Notes: generated by a model not told the origin, from the sequence alone. A DNA stretch of 64,000 nucleotides from Isoetes taiwanensis (GCA_021234155.1 JAJEKV010000059.1:5813215-5877214), one strand, 5' to 3'; shown: positions 1-11,197, counted from the first letter of the stretch. Translations and numbers: made by a program.

Positions 1-487
1 TAGCACTGAAGATGCTCTTTAGAATGAATATCAGAAATCGAGACTTAAATTTGAAATAGCATTAATTTTTTACTGAATTTATTTGAGGGCAGTTTGGCCT
101 TGGTTGTCAGACATGTTCAAAACAGAGCAAATGTTTTGGATTTGCATAAAAGGTTACACATTGACTGCCGGTGCCAGACTGTGTTAAACAGGTTGATTTT
201 TATTGTTTTCTGAAAATTTCGTCCTACAAATAATAATGGAATAAAAGAATATTCTGGAGATTATCATAATAATCTTTGGAATATTCTAGAGATTATTGTG
301 ATAATCTTCAGAATATTCTAAAGATGCTGTGAGTTATGGGTTTTAACCCCAACTAAATCTAACGGTTGCCAACGGTCAGATCCTAGTAAACTTTGAGCCC
401 TATGGTTTAAGGGAGGTCAACCTCCGAGAGGGTTTTTTCCATAACCCACTCGAGAGGGTTTTTTCCATAACCCACTTGAGGGGGAGG
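1..487. other. AT-rich flank with phased palindromes and a 26-bp tandem repeat
   Basis: No coding region is visible. The palindrome GAATATTC occurs at 247-254, 279-286 and 311-318, exactly 32 bp apart, and the spacers are themselves inverted repeats of the form AGATTAT-N4-ATAATCT. A 26-bp unit starting CGAGAGGGTTTTTTCC is repeated in tandem at 425-450 and 451-476. The block ends at the TTAA proposed as the left target site of the piggyBac element. Confidence 0.6.
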
Positions 488-510
488 TTAACACTAGAGT
501 TGTTACTGGG
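488..510 (+). repeat. Left TTAA site and terminal inverted repeat of the piggyBac element
   Basis: TTAA at 488-491 is followed by CACTAGAGTTGTTACTGGG. The first 15 bases match the right end at 11198-11212 in inverted orientation with two transitions, after which the ends diverge. Confidence 0.55.
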
Positions 511-1045
511 ACCATCCCAGGTTCATGAACCAGAAGTGGTCCATCATACCCCCTTTCACTAAATCCCATAATTCTCGGCAATTATTTCACAATGTGGAAT
601 TTGGATTCCAAGCCCTTGTTCCCAACTTGATTTGCAACAACATCCTAAAATTCCAGAACAATTGGATTTACCTATGTCAAATGCCAATCATTTGAAAAAG
701 TGCTAAAATGCCCTTTTTTGAACTTCCACAGGGGTCGTTCGGGCATGCTCGTCCCCTTTATAAAATTAACTAGCTAAAAAGTTCGGAGAAAAAAATGGTG
801 GAAACGGGCGGACGGCTAATTGGAGAAGGCGCGAAAGAAAAAGAGGGCATGTACTTTTTATCCAACGCTCCTGAGCTTGCCACGCCAGCATGAATCAACG
901 GTTGAGAATCAATCCCCTTATTGTGCCGTTTATCCGCTAAAATAGCTCTGTTCTTCTTCGACTATCAGAGAAACGACCCGGCTGCATTTGATCTTTTGTT
1001 TCTCCATCGATTCTTCACTATTTAGCTCCGGATTTGTCCCAGTGA
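511..1045. other. 5' leader region of the piggyBac element
   Basis: Non-coding between the left terminus and the transposase frame. It should hold the transposase promoter and 5' UTR, but I see no convincing TATA box or intron signal. Confidence 0.4.
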
Positions 1046-3910
1046 AACGCCAACGCAAAACAAGAAGATGATGATTTTTTTGCCCACTTAGTCGGCCGAG
1101 AAATCCTGGTTCCAGCTGTTGAAATCGGACAAGAGTGGGCAGAGGAAAAATTTGAGCAGTTTGCTGATGAAATCAAGCTCTTTGGCAAGATTCGTTCTTA
1201 TGATTGCAAGAAACAGTTGTTTGAGGTCTTTTTCGAGGTAGATGAAGATATAATGACCCTTAATTGGTGCCAAATCAAGAGGTTTTTGGTTGCAGAAGAA
1301 GAAGGAAGCAACCAAAACACTAAAATACTGACAGTAAACAAGCAAGCACAAGCTCTAGATACTGCAAAAACAAATTCCTTGGACAAGGGGAAGAAGGTCA
1401 TTGCTGATGATGAAGAAAAAGGGGCAGATACTGATTCAGAAGATTCAAACTATGATGTACCCATCGGTTCCTTCATGGGCAATATAGGTAAGAACATGCA
1501 ATGGCCTTCTTCCACTAATAGTTTTAGTCAATTTGAGAAGAGAAGGCAGAGTCTTGATGGTCTTGATCATTTGAATTTTTTGTATGCTGAGGAGAGAAAG
1601 TTTTCTCCTTGTAAAGGAATTCTTCATACTCCTACTAAACCGATACCTGTTGATGCTAGAACCTCTGATGCCATTCTCTCTATTGCACCTATTAAAACAC
1701 TCTTTCCTGATGCCATAAACACTGATGCCATAAACACTGGTGTTGTACATGCTACCACAATTCCCATAGATGTTTCTACTGCTCCAGATCCTTTCCAAGA
1801 TGCTATAGATGTTTCTACTGCTCCAGATCCTTTCCAAGATGCTATGGATGAGGTAGAGAATGATGTTGCCATGGATGAAGTAGAGAATGGTGTAGATGAA
1901 GTAGAGAATCATAATGAGGAAAATGATATTGAAGGATTGAAACCAAATGCTCGTAAGAGAGGCAGGCCCAAGAAGAAAGTTAGGAAACCTATAGTGAAGA
2001 AAGAGGGCACAAGAGGTCGTGGTCGTCCACGTAAGGATTCTTGTGATGATGCTCAGGCTTCTAATCAGCCACCTAGTAGAAAGTCTTCAGATAGGGAGGC
2101 TAGCAATGTAGCATCCACATCAGCAAGTGCAGAAGGATCTCAAGAAGAAGCATGTATTTCTAGTGATGAAGATGAAGACCTTCATGAGATTGATGACCTG
2201 CAGCTTGAGAGAGAGGGCCCGGTGCTGCGAGATAACATAGATGAAGATGAATTGCCTGGAGCAGAACCATCAGCCTCATCATGGACACTTGGTAGTGGTT
2301 CTTTGCCTCCAAATGTCATGCACAAGCTACCTTCTTATGAGCATGAAAGGGGCCCGGCTGTAAGAACTAAGAAGATGTCCCCCTTTCAGCTCCTCACATG
2401 CTTTTTATCTCATTCGATGATGTCTCAAATATGTCAAGAGACAAATAGATATGCTGCAGAGGTAAGAGAAAGATCAAGACAGAAATTTCAGAAAGTTAGA
2501 GGCTGGTCGGACGTTGATGTTAGCACCATGTTCAGGTTTTTTGGCCTCATAATAGCCATGGCATTGAATCCTTATAACCGACTTGAGTCTTATTGGCAAG
2601 TAGGAGAGATAGGGGCTGTAAATTGGCCAGACTTTGGCAGATTTATGTCTTTGACAAGGGCTCAACAAATCAAGAGGTTCTTTCACCTAAGAGACAATAA
2701 CTTGCGCCCACTAGATAAGACTAAAAGAGAGTACAAGATCTATCAGGTTCAAAATATTGAAAAGGTATGGAATAAGAAGTTTGTTGACTTGTATACACCA
2801 GGAAGAGAAGTAACTGTTGATGAGAGAATCATACCATCAAGGAATGCCATGAATCCTTTACGCGTATACAATCCGAAGAAGCCACACAAGTTTGGAATCC
2901 AGCTTTGGATTCTTTGTGATTCAGCCAGTGGTTATTGCTTGCAATTTGAAATATATGACAAGCTCAAACAAGAAGAGGGTCTGGGCTTTCATGCAGTATC
3001 AGCCCTCGTGAGAAAGCTTGCAGGAATAGGGCATCACGTATACTTTGATCGTTACTTTACGAGCATGAAATTATTGCAATGGTTGTCAAAGAAAAAGCAA
3101 GGCGGCACAGGAACAATAAATTCCAACAAGACCAAGATGTTCCCCATTAAGATGCTCAAGTTTGATGGTAAGAAGAAAGAGATTGAAAAGGGGACCCATA
3201 AATTTGCATATGACATGGAATCTGGAGTAGTTGTGAGTGCATGGCAAGATAAGGAGGCAATCCTCTTTGCCTCCAATGTCCATGGAGTTGAAATGTCTCA
3301 TGTCTCACGCTTGTTAGAGAAAGGCAATCGCCAACTTGTGGCTGCCCCTGAGCTTGCAGTAGCCTATAATCAGCATAAGGCCGGTTGTGATGTCCATAAC
3401 AAGATGTGTTTGGCTTCTAACTACAGCTTGGAGACCGAAATGATGTCATGGAAGTGGTGGCATCCATTATTTTGGGGTATGCTTGATTCCGTTTTAACAA
3501 ATTGCTACATCATATTCAAGCATTGGAATCCAGCCGTTACTCACTATGAATTTCTAATAGAACTACAAAGACAATGCATTTCAAATGATCTTGATCTTGC
3601 TGCAGCAAGCTTGGTGAATTCAAATCCTTTGCAAGTAGGTGGGAGGCATGCTACTTACTATAAATCTGATTCAGCCCATAGGACATGTGTAGTTTGTGCA
3701 GCCAATAGGATATTGGAAAAAGAAACCGGTATAGTACATGAGACTTGGCGAGCAAAGAGAACCAAATTCTATTGCCCAATCTGTAAGGTTCACATTTGTC
3801 CTGGAGCATGTGATGCTCTTTATCACTCTGAAATGTGGAGTCCCCTCTTGGAAGATGCAAAGAAGGCTGACAAGGCCATGAAAAAGGCTGAAAAAGAAAG
3901 AAGGGAATGA
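1046..3910 (+). CDS. PiggyBac transposase with AT-hooks (DDE_Tnp_1_7 family)
   Basis: A cut-and-paste transposase of the piggyBac (PGBD) family, acting in the nucleus on its own inverted ends at TTAA. Codon numbers here count from 1217. The N-terminal third is acidic and holds two AT-hook cores (KRGRPKKK near codon 247, GRGRPRK near 268) and a duplicated DVSTAPDPFQDA segment. The catalytic region keeps the three expected aspartates: VDERIIPSR (D535), VYFDRYFTS (D611) and AGCDVHNKM (D725), spaced like the family. A C-terminal cysteine-rich domain (CVVC near 823, CPICKVHIC near 853, then CxxxxYH) matches the zinc-binding end of these proteins. The frame has no stop from 1046 to 3910. The first in-frame ATG is at 1253, yet good coding sense (GREILVPAVEIGQEW) lies upstream. 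A double ATG at 1068-1073 joins this frame if the T run at 1074-1081 is one base short. Function is inferred from the intact residues. Confidence 0.88.
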   Translation, partial: NANAKQEDDDFFAHLVGREILVPAVEIGQEWAEEKFEQFADEIKLFGKIRSYDCKKQLFEVFFEVDEDIMTLNWCQIKRFLVAEEEGSNQNTKILTVNKQAQALDTAKTNSLDKGKKVIADDEEKGADTDSEDSNYDVPIGSFMGNIGKNMQWPSSTNSFSQFEKRRQSLDGLDHLNFLYAEERKFSPCKGILHTPTKPIPVDARTSDAILSIAPIKTLFPDAINTDAINTGVVHATTIPIDVSTAPDPFQDAIDVSTAPDPFQDAMDEVENDVAMDEVENGVDEVENHNEENDIEGLKPNARKRGRPKKKVRKPIVKKEGTRGRGRPRKDSCDDAQASNQPPSRKSSDREASNVASTSASAEGSQEEACISSDEDEDLHEIDDLQLEREGPVLRDNIDEDELPGAEPSASSWTLGSGSLPPNVMHKLPSYEHERGPAVRTKKMSPFQLLTCFLSHSMMSQICQETNRYAAEVRERSRQKFQKVRGWSDVDVSTMFRFFGLIIAMALNPYNRLESYWQVGEIGAVNWPDFGRFMSLTRAQQIKRFFHLRDNNLRPLDKTKREYKIYQVQNIEKVWNKKFVDLYTPGREVTVDERIIPSRNAMNPLRVYNPKKPHKFGIQLWILCDSASGYCLQFEIYDKLKQEEGLGFHAVSALVRKLAGIGHHVYFDRYFTSMKLLQWLSKKKQGGTGTINSNKTKMFPIKMLKFDGKKKEIEKGTHKFAYDMESGVVVSAWQDKEAILFASNVHGVEMSHVSRLLEKGNRQLVAAPELAVAYNQHKAGCDVHNKMCLASNYSLETEMMSWKWWHPLFWGMLDSVLTNCYIIFKHWNPAVTHYEFLIELQRQCISNDLDLAAASLVNSNPLQVGGRHATYYKSDSAHRTCVVCAANRILEKETGIVHETWRAKRTKFYCPICKVHICPGACDALYHSEMWSPLLEDAKKADKAMKKAEKERRE

Positions 3911-4705
3911 AGGTATGTTTCATTTCATGTCTTCTTTCATTTCTGATTTTCTGTCATGATTTAGGGTCTTACACGAGCATATAATGCAGATTTGTTGATG
4001 TAAGAGTAAGGTAATTAAGTGCATGACATCTTATGGGTTTTGCATGCTCCAAACAAAGGTATTCCATGTTTTGTTTTCTGATTTTCTGTTTTAGGGAAAG
4101 CAAGTAACATGTCTGCATTGGTTTTTGCAGGTTACGACCATTTTGTTTATTACTAAGGTTGTAACTTTAACCTGTTTTGCATGTTTTGTATTTTTAACCA
4201 ATGTAACCCTTTAGCAATAGCTCTAATTCCTGATTTTGTGCTGAAAGAGACTATGGTTTTGCTATTATGAATATAAACATGACTGGACCAATGATGGTTG
4301 ATCATACAGTCTTTGTTTTATAAAGTAGTTCCAATCGGTCTTTATTGAATTTTGCAAAGCAATTTGAGCAGGGCATTGAGACTTCAATCCTTTGTGCCAC
4401 ATAATCTTTAGAAGGCATAAATGCAAAAATAAATGGGTGCTAAGACTTAATGACTCTTGTAGAATGCAAGAAAGGTATTTCTGCTCCAATTTGAGCTTCC
4501 AACTTTCGTATGAAAATGATACGAACTCATTGTGCCAATAATTTTTATGCAAGGTGTAGACTTTGAAGGGCCCACACTCAAAATCCAAGATTTGAAATCG
4601 ATAAACATATTAGAGTTCTATTTTTTGAATTGTGATGACCAATAATGGTCTATAGCACAAAGCAACCTATTTTGATTTCTTGAGAGCATGTCTTATGCTC
4701 TTTTT
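3911..4705. other. piggyBac 3' region before the copia insertion
   Basis: AT-rich with no gene. The last ~40 bases (TTGAGAGCATGTCTTATGCTC, 4680-4700) match two later copies near 9823 and 10190, so the copia element inserted into an array of ~370-bp subterminal repeats. Confidence 0.5.
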
Positions 4706-5549
4706 TGTTAGTATCTCAATAAAATTATGAACTGATAGCAATGAGAGATTTGAATTCAACCACTATATTTACTTCACACCATTAGATCAAATTGACGTCA
4801 AAGATCATATAGTATTTAAGACATAATAACTATTCAATTTCAATGCCAATCAAGCTCAATGTTTCTCCTTTCACTTAAGTAGTTTAAAAGACCAATGCAA
4901 TTTCCTTAATATTCACATCTCATGGCCGACCATGTCACTATTCAAATAGTTCAAAAACTATCATGCACTTACCGATACCAGTCTCAAATGAAATCTCCAC
5001 TATATTTTTTGCATTTGATTCTTCTTGTATTTACATTGTTTGGCCCGGCGGTTGGGGCAACCACCGAGCTACTATGATCAGCTTGTAGATCAGTCATTCG
5101 ACCGATCATTTGGTCGAGCATGGACTGGCTTTCTCCTATTGGACCGTTATTGTAATAGGTCAACTTACTTGAAATATAAATGTTCCAATGGTTCCCCTTT
5201 ACAGATTTAAACTTCAATAGATCAATGGTTTAACCATCAACTCGGCATGCACTTTTCTTCTATAAATGAACCTTGATCTTTAATGTGACTGCACCCATAT
5301 TATACAGGCCTCTATGCAAGGTCTTCAACCGTAAATGTAACTACCCCATTATATACAGGTGGTCTTCAACCATTAATGTAATCGCCCCATTATATACAGA
5401 TTCGTGGATCGCACTTGTTTTATCTGAGACCTCTATGCAAGGTCTCTGTGTTATCATAGAGTATTTCATACTATTACCACATGCCTGACTTCACCGTGTG
5501 TCAATTCCAACTCTGTGTTCATAATTTTCATTCCCTATGATAAAAACCA
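4706..5549 (-). repeat. copia 3' LTR
   Basis: Direct repeat of 8569-9403, starting TGTTAGTATCTC and ending near AAAAACCA on the plus strand, so the LTR has TG...CA ends. The plus-strand motif CCCCATTATATACA occurs twice and gives a minus-strand TATATAAT that could serve as a TATA box. Differences from the other LTR fall mostly at CAG/CTG sites. Confidence 0.88.
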
Positions 5550-5886
5550 TATCCCCGTTTGTGTCGCAGGCCAATTTCTTCTAAGAATCTTCTAGTCCAA
5601 ATAACTTTTTTTACGCCAAGGTTGATGCACATAGATACTCACCTCACTATTTGATAGTGCTACGTTTGCTGATTGTTTTTTTTGCTCCTCCGCCTAATGG
5701 GTCCTCCTCCTAGTCTTAAAATATATCCCCGGGTTGATCTCCTCTCGTCACGGATCACCACACCAATCTGCATCACGGAGGGCTTCTAAATTCAAATTGT
5801 TAGTGTCGTATTGGATGCCAACATTTAATGTACCTTTCAAGTACCTAAGTACTCTTTTGGCGCTATCCATTGACCTTTTCCTGGAT
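5550..5886 (-). pseudogene. copia RNase H remnant
   Basis: Minus-strand reading gives a recognisable copia RNase H stretch (RYLKGTLNVGIQYD, then DADWCGDP, equivalent to the family's DADWAGD, then KKQSANVALS, equivalent to KKQxTVALS). At least two stop codons interrupt it, so it is not functional as written. It lies just inside the 3' LTR, as expected. Confidence 0.7.
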
Positions 5887-6698
5887 TGTTATTGTATCTA
5901 GTCAGCACATTAACAACAAATGAAATATCTGGCCTGGTATTATTTGCAATAAACAAAAGACTCCCTGTCAGCTGCCTATATGGTGTTTTACTCATCTCAT
6001 TTTCTTCCTCCATTGTTTTGGGGCACAATTCCTTTGACAGTTTGCATCCTGGAAGTATTGGTGTACTAACCTCATTGCATTCTTCCATATTGAACTTGTT
6101 CAAGACTGCTTTAATGTATCCTCCTTGTGAAAGAGTTATTTTCTGATTTTTCCTATCACGAGTTACTTCAATGCCAAGAAATTTCTTCAACTCTCCTAAG
6201 TCTGACATTTGATATTGGCTCTGTAGTATCTCTTTGCAATGTTTTAAAGTTTTCATATTTGAGCTGGCCATTATACAATCGTCTACATATACGCCAATTA
6301 TGCAGTGTCCATCTTCTCCCTCATATACGTAAACATTTCCATCATTGTTCAGTTTTCTAAATTCCTTTTCCTTCAAGTATCCATCAATGCACTTGTACCC
6401 TTTGTCAGGCGCTTGCTTCGGTCCATATACTTTGTTAAGCTTCCAAACTTTCTCTTTCCCATCTTCATACCAGGTGCTTGAGCCATATAGACTTCTTCTT
6501 CTAAATCAGCATTTAAAATGCGGTGTTTACATCCATATGGTGTAACTCGAGATCCATAGCATTTGCAATTGCTATTATCATTCTAAGACTTGCCATTTTT
6601 ACAAGCGGTGAATAGGTTTCTCCATAGTCTTCACCTTCCTTACAGTGAGAATCCTGTGCCACTAACGGCTTTGTATTTGGTGTGACCCTCTGCATCAA
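5837..6698 (-). pseudogene. copia reverse transcriptase, broken
   Basis: Minus-strand pieces match the copia reverse transcriptase: YSPLVKMASLRMIIAIA and HHMDVNTAF (start of the domain, 6513-6698), then the YVDD active-site motif in IIGVYVDDCIMASSN, LGELKKFLGIEV and PYRQLTGSLLFIANNTRPDI (5837-6376). The join between the two parts is frameshifted. The catalytic YVDD aspartates are intact. It would copy the element RNA into DNA in virus-like particles if gag were supplied elsewhere. Confidence 0.85.
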
Positions 6699-7266
6699 TT
6701 TTAGGTTTGTATATCCACTTGCTTCCTATTACATTTTACCTTTTGGCAAATCTACAATCTCATATGTAGATGTTCTTGAGAAACGATTTCATTTCTTCAT
6801 CCATGGCCATTCGCCATTTATACGCCTCAAAGCTTTGTATTGCATCATCAAAACTTCTTTGGTATTCCGGTTTCTAGTACCATTAATGTCTCCTAGGTTG
6901 TCAATTCTTTTTTTGAATCTGCTTTGCTTTTCCGCTTGCTAAACGCCATAATGCTCATCATGTATTTCCATTCCTTCCTTAAGTCTTTGTATACATCATT
7001 TTACGGATCGACATTATTCAAACCCTGATCCGCTCCATTTCGCCCGGCATTTTCAATGGTCTCATCATTGTCATTTACGTATGACTCCCCGCCTTGACCG
7101 GGGGCATTATTTGCTGATATTTTCCCATTCGGTCATCTATATCTTGTTCGTTGCCCGGTCATTATTTGATGTATCTTCTGCCACATCATTGTTAAGCGAA
7201 TTTTCCTTTGTATTGGTGTTTTACGAATTTACATACGTCTTTGAATCAGCATGAATTTTTTGACCT

Positions 7267-7975
7267 TCAAAACTTTGTTTTGGCTTGTATAGTACATCCT
7301 CGACAAATACAACATCTACGCTTTCGTTGTAACTTGCCTATTTTTGGATTGTACAACCTATACCCTTTTGAATTTGTATCATATCCAACTAGATATGTTA
7401 CAGTTGACTGGTCATCCAATTTGGATCTTAGTTCCTCACGGCACATGTTTATATGATAGACATCCATAAGTTTTGAACCTCTCATAGTCCGGTAGCTTTC
7501 GGACCATAGTGTTCGGGACATTTCCATTTTGTGCTCCACGGAAGGAAGACAATTCTGAATTTCTCTGCGACTTTCCTTTGTTTCTTCCCAAAGGAAGTTT
7601 GGCGGACCGACATATTTAATCATTGCCCTAGTAGCATTCATGATGGTTTTATTCTTCCTCCTCAGACTCGCCCGTTTTCTTTGAGGTGTGTAACTACACG
7701 TAAATTGCCTTTTGATTCCCTTCTCAATGCAAAATCTTTTTTAAATTTTGAGGACATGTACTCACCTCCTCGGTCTGTTCGAACACACTTGACTTTTCTC
7801 CTGTTGAACATTCCACCCTGCTACATAATTCTTGAAAGCCTCAAAGGCTAAATTTTTACTTCTCAGACAATAGATTTGAGTTCTCCTGCTAAAGTCATCA
7901 ATAAATGTTATGAAATATTTTTTTCCAGTGATGCCTGTGACATTCAATGGTCCACATAGATCCTGTGTGGATCAG
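7267..7975 (-). pseudogene. copia integrase, broken
   Basis: Minus-strand fragments include NVTGITGKKYFITFIDDFSR (integrase core with the first catalytic Asp region, 7762-7947) and MNATRAMIKYVGPPNFLWEE followed by KGYRLYNPKIGK (C-terminal part of integrase, 7267-7641). The frame breaks around 7650-7760. Order and spacing fit copia pol. Confidence 0.78.
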
Positions 7976-8247
7976 ATCTAGTATTCCTACGCTCTTCCTT
8001 TGGCTTTACTAAATGGAAGTCTACTTTGCTTGCCCATCATGCGACCTTGACATATCGATGATTTTTTCTTTATTATTTGAGGCTTTAATTAGTCCCCTGT
8101 TTTATCATCATTTCAATGTTATTATAGTTAAAGTGTCCAAGCCCTAAGGTGCCATGTAGATGCATCGAGGCAATGTGGTTAAGTTTATACTTCCCACACA
8201 CTTAGCATTCATGCCATACAAATTTCCTACTCTTTTGCCAAGAAACT

Positions 8248-8566
8248 TTAGTATATTCCTTCATAGATTTTACATTCCATCTGCTCAAAAACCACCTTGA
8301 ATCCCATGTCAACTAATTGACAAACTGAGATAAGGTTTCTAACTAGACTAGGCACACAAAGAACATTTTTCAAATCTATAGCATTTCCTTCCAAATCATA
8401 AAGCTCTAATACTCCTACTTGCTCTATTTTCTGTAGTTGTCCATTTCCAACTTGGATGTGACCTCCCATGCTTCCATTGCATTCTTTAAGTATTTTGGAT
8501 GTGCATGCTATGGATTTCTCAGCTCCACTATCTGCTGGACATTTTGCTGTAACTAGCTCTGATACC
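8248..8566 (-). pseudogene. copia protease and pre-integrase region
   Basis: Minus-strand frame with PADSGAEKSIACTS (aspartic protease active-site region, DSGA for the usual DSGAT/S), VLCVPSLVRNLISVCQLVDMG (the LxVPxLxxNLLSV motif of copia) and the start of the GAG-pre-integrase zone. The open frame continues backwards into the LTR only because no stop intervenes; the true coding start and gag are missing. Confidence 0.8.
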
Positions 8567-8567
8567 A
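8556..8567 (-). promoter_or_regulatory. Primer-binding site (initiator tRNA-Met)
   Basis: Minus strand reads TGGTATCAGAGC, the complement of the 3' end of plant initiator tRNA-Met used by most copia elements to prime reverse transcription. It lies one base inside the 5' LTR. Confidence 0.9.
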
Positions 8568-8568
8568 A

Positions 8569-9403
8569 TGTTAGTATCTCAATAAAATTATGAACTGATA
8601 GCAATGAGAGATTTGAATTCAACCACTATATTTACTTCCACACCATTAGATCAAATTGACGTCAAAGATCATATAGTATTTAAGACATAATAACTATTCA
8701 ATTTCAATGCCAATCAAGCTCAATGTTTCTCCTTTCACTTAAGTAGTTTAAAAAGACCAATGCAATTTCCTTAATATTCACATCTCATGGCCGACCATGT
8801 CACTATTCAAATAGTTCAAAACTATCATGCACTTACCGATACAGGTCTCAAATGAAATCTCCACTATATTTTTGCATTTGATTCTTCTTGTATTTACATT
8901 GTTTGGGGTGGTTGGGGCAACCAGAGCTACTATGATCAGCTTGTAGATCAGTATTCGGCCGATCATTTGGTCGAGCATGGACTGGCTTTCTCCTATTGGA
9001 CCGTTATTGTAATAGGTCAACTTACTTGAAATATAAATGTTCCAATGGTTCCCCTTTACAGATTTAAACTTCAATAGATCAATGGTTTAACCATCAACTC
9101 GGCATGCACTTTTCTTCTATAAATGAACCTTGATTTTTAATGTGACTGCACCCATATTATACAGGCCTCTATGCAAGGTCTTCAACCGTAAATGTAACTA
9201 CCCCATTATATACAGGTGGTCTTCAACCATTAATGTAACTGCCCCATTATATACAGATCTGTGACTGCACTTGTTTTATACAGACCTCTATGCAAGGTCT
9301 ACAGGTTATCATAGAGTATTTCATACTATTACCACATGCCTGACTTCACTGTGTCAATTCCAACTCTGTGTTCATAATTTTCATTCCCCTATGATAAAAA
9401 CCA
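8569..9403 (-). repeat. copia 5' LTR
   Basis: About 835 bp, direct repeat of 4706-5549, with TG...CA ends. Apart from CAG/CTG-linked changes the two LTRs are almost identical, suggesting a fairly recent insertion. Confidence 0.88.
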
Positions 9404-10215
9404 TATCATGCTAATACGTGCAATCTTCCTGTCACCAGCATATTCACCAAATAAACAATCATGAGATGAACTTTATCTCAACATTTTTTTCACATAACAT
9501 TTTTTGCATTGGTATCCTACTCTTGGAAGCCCTCAAAAAATGTTTTTTTAGGGTAAGACATGGGACATATGTGAATCATTGGCTTTTAAGTCTACAAAAT
9601 AGCATGTGCTCCAAAATGACCCACTAATTAGACAAAGGCAAACTCAAATTATGCCTCCATTTTTTTTTTGCCCAATGGAGAACCTTTTTTTGTGAACTAT
9701 GTTTGAATTGGAGATCAAGATTGCTTGGCAAGTGACTACTATCATTTTCCAAGTGGACTGGGTCCTGTGGACCAGTAATGGACTGCAAGCAAGACTGGAC
9801 ACATACCCATATCTTCATTTCTTGAGAGCACGTCTTATGCTCTTTTCATGTGCTTGTTTTTGCATATGAATCCACCCTTGGAAGCCTTCAAAGTGTGTTT
9901 TTTTTTGCATGAGAAGTGGCAAATGCTATGGATCTCTATGGTGAATCATTGGCCTCTAAGTTTATAGAGCATCATGTGCTTCAAAGGATCCTCTAATTAG
10001 GCAATGGAAAATTCAAATTAAGGCTCTCATTTAGTTTTACCCAATAGAGAAGACTTTTTTGCAAACCATGTTTGAAATTAGAAATTGAGATTGCTTGACA
10101 AGTGACTGTGGTTATTTTTCAAGTGGGACTGGGTCCTGTGGACCAGTAATGGATCAACGGTGGACTGCAGGTTACAATCTATCTCGATTTTTTGCGAGCA
10201 CGTGTTATGATATTT
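9404..10215. repeat. ~370-bp tandem repeats, 3' subterminal region
   Basis: Shared blocks recur about 368 bp apart: CTTGGAAGCC(C/T)TCAAA at ~9525 and ~9880, AGTGGACTGGGTCCTGTGGA near 9754 and its near-copy near 10123, and GAGCACGTcTTATG at ~9826 and ~10196. A third partial copy is split by the copia insertion (its left half ends at 4705). No gene is visible. Confidence 0.65.
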
Positions 10216-11197
10216 TCATGTACTTCTTTTTGGATTGGTCTTATATCCTTGTACACTTCGAGTTTATGATTTTTTGGAGGACAACAATAGCTATTTCCTC
10301 TTTCAATGGAACATAATTGCAAGTCACTTCTACTAGACGCCATAAGTCTAAGCCAAGTCATCAAAATCAAGGCTGACAAATATTTTTTCTAGATGAAGCA
10401 ACTTGTTTACTGCTTATATTCCAAATTTCAGGTCAAAATTCGTTTCCATGCAAAAGTTAGAGATTTGATTGGAGAGCGCCTACGGAAACCGGTATTGGTT
10501 CACATCGACATGAAAAGCAGTTTGACCTGTCATGTTCGAATGACTCTATCTCCCTTCTCAGAGTTCGGATTGAGATGCAGTTTTTTGGGTCATACTCCCT
10601 AACTCGTCTAGAAAAATACAAAAATAATGAAAAAAATCATAAAAATGTTTATGTCGAGACAGTTTTACTTTATGTAAACATGAAGCAAAATCGACTTGGC
10701 CTTGGGTTCACCTAAAGCATAACTCTCAAGCATGGGGGAAACATAGATTTTTAGATATTTTCTGTGCAACATGACTCGTGTATAGTTGCTTAAAAATTGA
10801 GTCATTGATTTTATATGAATTTTAAAGTGAACAGTGTAAATACACCATTGCGGTCCTTAACACGGCTGCCCCTCAAGTTTATAGTGATCCAACGGCTCGG
10901 ATCAATCTTGATCGATTGTATTCTTGGAGCTATAACACAACTGCTACTCCCATAACACCTAGGATGTTATGAAATGGACGGATCCGGATCGATTTTGATA
11001 ATGATCGGATGGCCCAAAACTCGGGCGGTGTGTTAAGGGCGACGCGCCACAGCCCTCGGGTGTTACTTCAAAAAAAATTCTCGGGCCATCAAAATGGCTC
11101 GGGCGTGCGCTACGCGCACACCCTCGCCATTTGATGACCCTCAAATTTTTTTTTTTCAGTAACACCCTCGGCCCAGGGCGTTATCTACTCCATCATG
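10216..11197. other. Non-coding 3' part of the piggyBac element
   Basis: No gene is seen. The last 250 bp is more GC-rich, with several TAACACC or GGTGTTA motifs facing each other, and reads like a subterminal region. Confidence 0.4.

Larger units (their letters stand above)
4706..9403 (-). mobile_element. Ty1/copia LTR retrotransposon, gag deleted, decayed
   Basis: Two ~840-bp direct repeats flank about 3 kb of minus-strand pol sequence. The order on the minus strand is 5' LTR (8569-9403), primer-binding site, protease, integrase, reverse transcriptase, RNase H, 3' LTR (4706-5549), which is the copia order (integrase before reverse transcriptase). Stops and frameshifts break pol. There is no gag: protease coding begins directly next to the primer-binding site. 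I see no clear 5-bp target duplication. The element lies within the proposed piggyBac transposon and is therefore younger than it. Confidence 0.88.

Noticed and set aside
1088-3923. Minus-strand frames opposite the piggyBac gene
   Set aside because: Shadows of a strong plus-strand coding region.
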